From positions 1-35,148 of the forward strand of contig NZ_BAOS01000002.1 in assembly GCF_002443295.1 (NCBI RefSeq): 35,148 nucleotides of DNA, in the 5' to 3' direction. Origin of the DNA: Candidatus Scalindua japonica (lineage in GTDB: Bacteria; Planctomycetota; Brocadiia; Brocadiales; Scalinduaceae). The position numbers were made by a program, and so were the translations under genes. This document shows positions 25,200 to 33,300 of the stretch, piece after piece. How positions within the stretch are numbered: position 1 is the first letter of the stretch; each line of letters begins with the position of its first letter. The notes beneath the pieces are model-generated. The model searched no databases and was not told the DNA's origin. It saw nothing but the letters and a program-made list of their open reading frames with translations.

Positions 25200-27048
25200 A
25201 TGACTAAGTCAAAATTTTTAACAAGCCCTGATAAATATGTTCTGGACGCAATGTCTGATATACCGGATATCAGGGACAGGATGTATGAGCCCATGCTCGT
25301 CCAGTTAAAGAAGAAGATAGACCCTCCCGACAATTTATTTATTCTGGACCAGGGCAGGGAAAGGTGCCTGTACTGGATTCGGTCTTGCTGCTGTCATAAA
25401 TCTTTTGAATTTGCGTAGAGACTGTCAAATAAGTGTTAGTCCACGGATGCTCTATGAAATGGCTAGAAGGTTTGATGAATGGCCGGGTGAGGAATATTTC
25501 GGGTCGAGTTGCAGGGGTGCTATTCGAGGTTGGTACAATATGGGTGTATGTACTGAGGAAATGTGGCCGTATAGGACAAATGACAAGTCGACTTTGTCAA
25601 TAAATATGGCAAAAGATGCCCGTTCAAATACAATCGGCGCATATTACCGTTTAAGACATGATATTGTTGATTTCCATGCAGCCCTTAATGAGGTGGAAGT
25701 GCTTTACGTATCTGCAACAGTGCATTCCGGCTGGTGGAAGGATTCAATAAGGAATGGAATAATTCCATTTCGTGATAGATCTGCCGGTGGACATGCCTTT
25801 GCAATTGTAGGTTACAATGAAAAGGGTTTCTGGGTACAGAATTCATGGAATATCGATTGGGGTAATAATGGTATTGCACTGTGGACATACGAAGATTGGC
25901 AGGTAAATATCAGGGATGCGTGGGTTGTTCGACTGGCGCTGCCGACGCCGCAGATTTTCGGAAAAACTCCTGATATATTTTCCTCAGGTGCTGAAGGTAC
26001 TGCCGAACTCAAGAAGGGCCCCGTGCGTGCGGAGATTGCAGGACATTTCGTACACATAGATGATGGTAAGTTTTACGATAACGGACGTTATTGGAGCAAT
26101 CAGGCAGATGTGACCGCTACCGCGGAACATCTGGCGGACAGCGGCAAATATAGACATCTCCTGTTCTATGCACATGGAGGTCTGAATAGTTCCAGAGATT
26201 CTGCTCGGCGTATAAGCGCTGTCAAAGAAGTATTTAAAGCTAATGGTATATATCCGTATCACTTCATGTATGACACGGGAATGTTGGAGGAGATCAAGGA
26301 TATTATTTCAGGCAAAAAGAGACGTGCGACTGATAGAGTTGCGGGTGTTGGAGACTGGAGTGACAAATTCATTGAACTTTTGACACGTAAACCTGGCCGC
26401 GCCATCTGGCGTGAAATGAAGGATGATGCTAAAATTCCTTTTTATAATAACCGTGCGGGTATTAAAACAATCAGCATTTTTATAAATTGTCTATTGAATG
26501 CCAATAAACTCAGTAAGCAAATACACATCATAGGCCATAGTACCGGAGGTATTCTACTGGCACATTTCATAGAAGCATTTAAGAAAATTGCTCCAAAACA
26601 AAAGATAACAACCTGTAGTTTGATGGCGCCGGCTTGTACAGTTGATCTGTTCAATGCTCATTATAAACCCTACCTTGGTTCTAAAACCGGTAAATTCGGA
26701 ATAGACAAAATGACAATATACAATTTGACTGATGAGCTTGAGGTGGCGGACAATGTTGCAGAAATATATCGTAAGTCATTACTTTACCTTGTTTCCAACG
26801 CTTTTGAAGAGGAACGAGAGGCAAAAATTCTTGGCATGCAGAGATATAGCGTGGAATTAAAAAATATCTCGTCAAAAAATTTAGATCTGGTTTACAGTAA
26901 CGGAGCGAAACAAACTTCAAAACTGCGCAGTGCAAGCAGAAGTCATGGTGGATTTGATAATGACAAATATACCATGAATGACATACTCGGCACTATATTG
27001 GGTAAAAAACCTGCCAGACCATTTAAAGATGTTGATCTGAAATATTAG
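25200..27048 (+). CDS. Papain-like cysteine protease fused to alpha/beta hydrolase, frameshifted
   Basis: Frame 1 starts at ATG 25200 behind an AAGGAG site and reads to L-D-Q-G-R-E. One extra A in GGGAAAGG (25360-25362) throws it out of frame to a stop at 25418. Skipping that base gives R-E-G-A-C-T-G-F-G and a frame open to 27048. The catalytic Cys codon (25369-25371) thus lies only nine bases after the shift. The His (25792, G-G-H-A-F-A-I-V-G-Y) and Asn (25840, Q-N-S-W-N) of a C1A peptidase follow. From about 26090 a second domain has Y-A-H-G-G and the nucleophile elbow G-H-S-T-G-G (Ser 26539-26541), an alpha/beta hydrolase. If the frameshift is real, only an inactive piece and a Cys-less downstream product are possible; it could instead be a sequencing error. 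Total about 616 residues. Confidence 0.8.
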
Positions 27049-27064
27049 GCAGTCGATTGGTTTG

Positions 27065-27102
27065 TGAATTGAGTGATACATGACGATGTATCACTCAATT
27101 CA
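27065..27102. terminator. 17-bp perfect hairpin between protease and Vps62-like genes
   Basis: Bases 27065-27081 pair perfectly with 27086-27102 around the loop GACG, starting 17 bases after the stop codon. The position suits a transcription terminator, but the 3' flank (GGTTATAG) is not a T run, so it may instead be an RNA-processing or stability hairpin or a palindromic binding site. Confidence 0.6.
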
Positions 27103-27204
27103 GGTTATAGTATAAGATATCTACTGAAGATGATTTCTTCATGCAAAGCTTGCTTTATTAGATGACAACAAAGATTTTGTTAACCTGGATAGGAGTATTT
27201 GATC

Positions 27205-28773
27205 ATGGCAACAATTAGTTATCCTAAAAATTTTGAGATTATTAAAAATGATGGAAGTTATCTGGAGATTAGAATTGGAGAGATAGTTAAGGGTTGTAAT
27301 CATTATTTTTATCAGTTAAGTAAAAATGGAATTAAATTCCAAGGTAAGAAAAAGTTGACATTATTGGGTCCGGAATTCGGTGTGATAAGGACAGATATTA
27401 CAGAGACCGGAAAATATACTTTTTCCATCTATCTAAATGATGCAGAATATAGTTTCGGCGCTCCGTGGAGAATCATAACAAACCCGGTTAAGAAATTAAT
27501 AAACTGGATATTTAATAATCCTGTATGGGAACAGGATGTTTTTGTTATGGTCAGGAAAGAGCAGGAAAAACTTTCAGAAAAAATTAAGCCGTTAGTAGAA
27601 AAATATGCGCCGTTTCTTCTTTTAGATAATGAAGAACGTTATGTTCCCGCTTCTCTCGATTACCTGGTAAATCAGGAAAAGCCTGATAACAATTTAAATG
27701 ACCTTAAAGTAGGGATAATTTTTCATCGCTTAGATACAGGTCGTAAGAAAAAAGTGACACGCAGAACACGTTTAACAGGTGTTGTCAGGGAAAACATTGA
27801 AGATATTCCTATTAATGATATTGGCAAAGTACTTCCGTTTAATGGTGACAATCTCGGTGAACTGGATACATTGAAAGTTAGTGATGTTGCAACTGCTAAT
27901 AATGAAATGAGAAACGCAATAGAAAAGAGGGTTGGAAATGCAGATAACATAACTGTTTATTATTCATGTTTCTTTAACCCTAATCAAAAAAGGGATGAAG
28001 TTGTAATTAATTATCACTTTCTTTATGCATATGATCCTAAGACTGAAAAAGATGGACAACGGTTTAAAATAGCGTCTCATGTTTTTGACCGTGAAAGTAT
28101 CAGTATCGTTTTTAACTGGGACAGGAATAATCCGGAAATCGAACCTCAACCAGATTCGGTATTATATGGCGCACATCTCCCTGGACAGAAAATAACATTA
28201 AAAAGAAAAGACAACGGTGAGGAGCAGGCATGGTCGACAGGACGAGTTAAACTGAAGTGGAAAGATGTTGCAATTGTTAAAAATGAGGAAAAGGATAAGT
28301 TACATCCGGTTGTAGCCGTCGCATTGGGTTCTCATGCGCCATATCCGGTACGGGGAGTTTATGTTGTTGATCCGGGGAAGATGCTTCCATCATTGACGGA
28401 ACCAGCAAGGGCGGGTAAAGGATTGATCCCGTCTTGCTATGAGAACAATAAGAGAAAAGTAGAAGAAGTGTTTGAAAGTAAAGATGTTAGTTTTTACACA
28501 TTAGCAGATTTAGAATTAGGTTCTATTACCAGCACTTCAAAAAATAGTATTTTAGCCTTCAGTGGTGATGTGGTAGACATTATTGGAGGAAATAATGCCA
28601 AGTTTCCACCGTTTACCAAACGTGAAACTGAAATAGACAAATATGTTAATGGTACTGCAGACGATCCGGTCCATATTTGGGACCCCAATAAAGTAGATAA
28701 AACGGATGATACAAAGTTTGCTGATTTGGTTAATAAAATTGAAAAAAGTTTGACAGAAGGAGTGGTAAGATAA
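27205..28773 (+). CDS. Vps62-like protein, 522 aa
   Basis: I use ATG 27205, eight bases after a TAGGAG site; TTG 27199 is too close to it. After an N-terminal ~110 residues of beta character, residues about 131-420 match what I know of the Vps62-like family (PF06101): K-Y-A-P-F-L-L-L-D-N-E-E-R-Y-V-P, later N-Y-H-F-L-Y-A-Y-D, S-H-V-F-D-R-E-S-I-S-I-V, and H-P-V-V-A-V-A-L-G-S-H-A-P-Y-P near residue 373. The family is named after a yeast vacuolar-sorting gene and is scattered in bacteria, where its role is unknown; a lipid or toxin-like beta fold has been suggested. There is no signal peptide. It sits between a protease and a phosphoesterase remnant. Confidence 0.7.
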   Translation: MATISYPKNFEIIKNDGSYLEIRIGEIVKGCNHYFYQLSKNGIKFQGKKKLTLLGPEFGVIRTDITETGKYTFSIYLNDAEYSFGAPWRIITNPVKKLINWIFNNPVWEQDVFVMVRKEQEKLSEKIKPLVEKYAPFLLLDNEERYVPASLDYLVNQEKPDNNLNDLKVGIIFHRLDTGRKKKVTRRTRLTGVVRENIEDIPINDIGKVLPFNGDNLGELDTLKVSDVATANNEMRNAIEKRVGNADNITVYYSCFFNPNQKRDEVVINYHFLYAYDPKTEKDGQRFKIASHVFDRESISIVFNWDRNNPEIEPQPDSVLYGAHLPGQKITLKRKDNGEEQAWSTGRVKLKWKDVAIVKNEEKDKLHPVVAVALGSHAPYPVRGVYVVDPGKMLPSLTEPARAGKGLIPSCYENNKRKVEEVFESKDVSFYTLADLELGSITSTSKNSILAFSGDVVDIIGGNNAKFPPFTKRETEIDKYVNGTADDPVHIWDPNKVDKTDDTKFADLVNKIEKSLTEGVVR

Positions 28774-28832
28774 TAAATCCATGTTGATATTATTTTAAAC
28801 TACCAGGTACAAAAAAATTAAGGAATTCAAAT

Positions 28833-29207
28833 ATGATAAAAGAAAAAGTGAAAATATTCCTGTCAGACTTACACGTTGGAGACGGATGACCTGCTGCTGA
28901 TTTTACACCCTCAAAGGAAGATGTATTTACAAAAGTTTAAAATGAACTCTCCTCTTCCTATGGTAAAGGGAGTGTGTTAATAATGCTTGGTGATATTTTC
29001 GACTTAATCGAATAGAAAGAGGATGATCCTGTAAAAGCTATCGATTTTGCTGTTAAGAAACACGATGCATTTGTTACGGCACTGAGAAACTGGCTGAGAA
29101 AAGGGAATAAGCTGTTTTAACTGAAGAAAAAAATGAATTTCCCTAAAATGGAGAAACCCGTTGTAGAGGATCCCGCGTATGCCGTTGATACTGATTTGTT
29201 TACATGA
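28833..29207 (+). pseudogene. Metallophosphoesterase pseudogene with four in-frame stops
   Basis: One continuous frame from ATG 28833 to TGA 29205-29207 reads as the N-terminal part of a calcineurin-like phosphoesterase: I-F-L-S-D-L-H-V-G-D-G with intact D-x-H, then I-M-L-G-D-I-F-D-L-I-E. A charged helix A-I-D-F-A-V-K-K-H-D-A-F-V and W-L-R-K-G-N-K-L-F follow, just where the G-N-H-D motif should come. The frame is interrupted by TGA (28887), TAA (28938), TAG (29013) and TAA (29118) but shows no frameshift. Similarity ends after about 100 codons, so the C-terminal two thirds are missing. Confidence 0.65.
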
Positions 29208-29286
29208 TAAAGATGATAATTCTTTTATGTTAATCAAGTGAGACATATTATGGTTTGTGGGTAGTCTGGTAATAAGGAGATGAGTA

Positions 29287-30246
29287 ATGTATGAACGTAT
29301 ATGGAGTGTTTTTATAACGACCTTTATGGTCAGCGTCATTCTCATTGTTGGTTCGATAGGGTGTTGTAGTAGGCAGCATTTGGATATTAAATTTGCATCT
29401 TTAACTAAAGATTGTAAATCATTAGACAGTATTGAGAAATTTTTTAATAAATATATTGAAACGATGGATAATGTCGTTAGGTCAAATGATGAAATAGTTC
29501 ATGAGTTAAAATTAATATCAGAAAAATATTTGGGGAAAAAAACCAAAGAGTTTAATGTTATTCCGACATCTTTGACCCTAAAAATAGGGAATAAAAAATG
29601 TAAAGATGGTTGTTTTACCGCTATTTCTGGAGACACTATATATTCAGTTATTTCCAGCAATGAAATGGTTGCGAAATCTCTTTTTGATTATCATAAAAAA
29701 AAACTATAAAGAAAAAGAGGGATGTATACATGAACCAAGATGTAAGTATGAACAAATATTTATTAGGGGGGTTAGTGAGGGAGAAGCAATTATTACTTTT
29801 GCTAGTGAGAATGGTTTATCAAAAGATATTAAGGTAAGTGTTGTAGATATATCATTAGAAATCAAATCAGTCGGGGGAAAAAGGGTAGGCAAAGATAAGA
29901 CTATTACTATTGAGAAATGGGAAGAAAAGAAGATTATAATTAAATCTAGCTTTAAGCCCATAGTTAAGGATAATTCTGATGTAAAAAATAATCTGAAAAA
30001 ACTGTTTTTTAATAAAATTATTATGTCTGAGAACATGTGGGAATCAACAATCAAATTCAATGAATCTGGGATGAATGAAAATATATCTGGATACACAGAC
30101 GAAGAAACAGTAAACAAAGAAAGTGATTTTGGCAAAATGACAAAAGATGAAAAATTACTTTTATTAATGGTAAGGGTGGAGATGATAAAATTACTTTTAT
30201 TAATGGTAAGGGTGGAGATGATAAAATTACCGTAAAGTTTAAGTAA
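29287..30246 (+). CDS. Ig-like-domain lipoprotein interrupted by two frame changes
   Basis: It starts at ATG 29287 after an AAGGAG site. The signal ends in a lipobox S-I-G-C near residue 26. Frame 1 runs to TAA 29707 but changes in an A9 tract (29695-29703); with eight A the frame continues to about 30150. A bacterial Ig-like (Big2-type) domain straddles the break: I-P-T-S-L-T-L-K-I-G and V-I-S-S-N-E-M-V-A before it, I-R-G-V-S-E-G-E-A-I-I-T-F-A-S after it. That is good evidence for one gene. A second change at the 36-bp tandem repeat restores the first frame, giving K-I-T-F-I-N-G-K-G-G-D-D twice and a C-terminal I-T-V-K-F-K before TAA 30244. The real product could be about 318 residues. Sequencing error, slippage and true decay are all possible. 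Confidence 0.6.
29695..29703 (+). repeat. A9 homopolymer at a frame break
   Basis: Nine A residues cover the codons for lysine just before the frame-1 stop of the Ig-like lipoprotein. Loss of one A would join the two halves of its domain. Such tracts are prone to replication or transcription slippage and to sequencing indels. Confidence 0.7.
30151..30230 (+). repeat. 36-bp tandem repeat, two copies plus a partial third
   Basis: Bases 30151-30186 and 30187-30222 are identical, and 30223-30230 begin a third copy. In the frame that ends at TAA 30244 each unit encodes K-I-T-F-I-N-G-K-G-G-D-D. The sequence just before the first copy (GATGA instead of GATGAT) lacks one base, which marks the second frame change. 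Confidence 0.8.
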
Positions 30247-30306
30247 ATACATTGAAAATTTAAAGTTGAAGTTGACAACCTTGAGCTTTTTTGGTCGTTT
30301 CTTCCT

Positions 30307-30360
30307 CAGAATGACATGCTTGCTTGTCATTCTGAATGTAGCGAAGCGGAATGAAGAATC
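30307..30360. repeat. Palindromic dispersed-type repeat between two genes
   Basis: CAGAATGACA at 30307-30316 pairs exactly with TGTCATTCTG at 30325-30334 around an eight-base loop, followed by GTAGCGAAGCGGAATGAAGAATCT. Very similar short repeats (CATTCTGA...GCGAAG..AAGAATCT) are, from memory, scattered between genes in many environmental bacteria. It may also act as the terminator of the lipoprotein gene, although no T run follows. Confidence 0.5.
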
Positions 30361-30378
30361 TGACTTGAGGATATCGTT

Positions 30379-33300
30379 ATGTTAGAAAATGAAAAAAATG
30401 GACTTGGGCTGCCGCCAATCAGCAGCGTTGTAATTATACTAATTGTAATAGGAGCTGTTTTCTTTAGTCTGAAACATTTGCAAAGCTCACGCCCTTCAGA
30501 TTATGGCACATCTGAATATATGCGAGACACTGAAGATGTCTACGCTCGTCTCTGGCAAGACCCCTTTGGCGCTATTTATAAACACGAGGAGGATAAATCG
30601 TTACATAAGGGCGTTCATTCACGTTTTGTTCTGGAAAAGATCATAAAAAAAAATGAGATAACTAGACCAGACGAAATTCACATAATTGGCGTTATGGCAG
30701 AAGGTGGACATTACTTTGAAAACGTTGAACAGAAACGTAGACGTAGATACGCAATAGTTTCTGCCCTGAATGTTTCCGGATATAAGCCTGAAAATGCACA
30801 AAAAATCGGCTATTTCCTGACGAGTGATTATAAATTTACTAATGATGATAATGTTAAATTGCCAGAAAAAATTCCGTTTGAATTGTTTAAATTCAGAAAA
30901 GGCAAACCATTAATCGTATTACTCTGGCTGGATGAAGAATTTTTTGCTAATAATTTTCTTATAAATATTGATGCATTAACCGAAGTGTTGCGGATTGACC
31001 AGTTGTTCAAGAACACAAATCCAGAAAATAATATTGTTGAAGATGGTCCAAAGAATGAAACTGATTCAGTAAAATTGACAATCCTTGGGCCGTCATCTTC
31101 TGCCACACTAAAATCAATGGCTGATGAATTAGGAAAATCAACAACTTGGGGTGACTTAATTGCTAAAGTACAAAGTTATACAGTAAAATTAGCAACACAG
31201 CAATTGTATAATAATGAGAAATTTGTTCAGCGAGTAAAGAATGATGAAGAACAAGTAGAAGTACAGGATACGATGACAAAGTACATTTATGCTGTCTTTA
31301 CTACTATAAAGGAGAACTTAAAATTAGATAAAGACGGAGTTGTTGATAAAGACGATGAGTTTTATACAGAAGTGAAAAAGGAGATAATGAATCCTAAGTG
31401 GACGGAGAGAGACGTAAATACAGAAAAAGTCGAATGGTTCAGTTATGTTGATTTAGTGAAGGTTTGTTCACAAATTCGAGAAAAATGGCATCATCTAAAA
31501 AAATTGAAGCTTACAATAGTTTCTCCTATAGCGACAGTTGAAAGGAATTTACTATTAGAAGATAAGGATATTGGAGAATTATTTACTAATAATTTCCCAA
31601 ATGGTCTCTTTTTACGAACTATCGAATCTGATTATGAACTAGCGGAGTGTATATATGATGAACTTGTTTTAAGGGGTGTGAAACCGGGGGATGATCATAT
31701 TGTTATCATATCTGAATGGGATACAGATTATGGTGGCTGGATACAAGGTTCTTTTAATAGAGTTTTCAATGATAGAAGAAGAGTTTTCAATGATAGAAGA
31801 ATTATAGATTGTCATAGGAATTATATTAAGATGATAATTAGCGAAATCGAAAAGAGAAACATAATTAAAGTCCGGGAAGATGTAAGGCCTATTATTAAAA
31901 TAATTAAAGACGAGAGTAAGAAATATGAGGCTAAGGTAATGGGTGCATACGAAGATAATACAAACGAAGATAATACAAAAGCACCTTATGTTAGTGTTAA
32001 AGAAAGAATCAAGAAAGACAAAGATAATTTTGATGATTTTGTTGTTAAAAAAACAAAAGAGTTGTACAAAAGCATTTTTAACAATGAACTTAAAAATGCG
32101 ATTAAGAAAGTTGCTGATAAGAATGATGAATTTATTGATAAAACAATCAAAGAGACAATAATTCAATATAGCTATATAAGAGGTTTGGATGGTACTGTTT
32201 CAGATGATGTAACAAATTATCCGGCCGGTCAGTTACAATCTAAAAAAGAAAATCGCAACACAGAAAAAAATAGTTCAAGGGTTTTTGTTAATCCTTCTAT
32301 TGGCAATGGACAGTTTGATTACCTTCAACGGATGGGAGATATTATACAAAACAAAAACAGAAACTTAAAAAAGAATGGTAAAGGCAGGATAAAGGCTATA
32401 GGAGTACTGGGAAGTGATGCATACGATAAACTCCTAGTCTTGCAGGCATTGCGTAATAAATTTCCAGATGTAATATTTTTTACCACAGACCTTGATACGC
32501 GATTTTCAGATCCGGATGAAATTAGATGGACGAGGAATCTTATCGTTGCTTCAAACTTTGGTTTGCAGTTGCATCCCGGTTTGCAAAATGGTATTCCTCC
32601 GTTTCGGGACAATTATCAAACATCTGTATTTTTAAGTACGCTCATGATATTAAATGTTGACTTCAAAAACTATTATAAAAACTATGTTGAAAGATGTATA
32701 AGAGATGAACATAAATCTATAAAAATTGTTTTACAACTGAATTCTAATTTAGATTTAAAAAAAACAATTCCGCCATTTAAAAAAGAGTATAAATATTCTG
32801 CTTATTTAAGAATTTTGCATGCAATAAATAATCGCAAAGACTCTTCTATGAACAAATTTTATCAAACGGAAATTCATAACCTGATAAAACCAAAAATTTT
32901 AGAAATAGGGCGTCATAATCCTTGTGAATTACGTCAGAATTTGCATCCGAAAGAAAAAGCTGAAAATACTAATCTGATTTTTAACAAATTAGAAACTATC
33001 TTTCCAGGTTTGGACCATAGTATCTATCCAGATTTACCAAAATTTATTCTAGATGAGAATAAGGTATATCTTTTAGTCTATAGCATCATATTTGGCGTAA
33101 TATTATTTGTGACAATGGTCATAAAGCAAAAAAATCATTTTCTTCAATGGATTCTGATTTCAAGTTACATATTGATAATCCTATTACACTATTGTTTTAA
33201 TAAGAAGCCTGTTGATATTTTAGAGCCTTTTTCATTGCATGAAGGAATAAGTCTTTGGCCAGCAGAATTGTTGAGATTTTTTTCCGTTATTTGTTCCGGA

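Noticed and set aside
28833-29207. TGA recoding or an alternative genetic code
   Set aside because: TAA and TAG also interrupt the same frame, and TGA ends other genes normally (for example at 6440-6442).
29695-29703. Calling the A9 tract a proven programmed frameshift
   Set aside because: A homopolymer indel from sequencing or plain decay explains it equally well; it is kept only as a hypothesis.
30272-30277. Perfect TTGACA -35 box upstream of the giant gene
   Set aside because: No -10-like hexamer occurs 16-18 bases downstream, so I do not call a promoter.
29704-30330. Minus-strand 208-codon open frame
   Set aside because: It is antisense to the Ig-like lipoprotein, whose motifs are convincing; the antisense product is low-complexity (Ser/Leu/Ile-rich) with no ribosome binding site.
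31669-32166. Minus-strand 165-codon open frame
   Set aside because: It is a shadow of the giant gene; Phe/Ile/Asn-rich translation is what antisense of a Lys-rich AT-rich gene gives.
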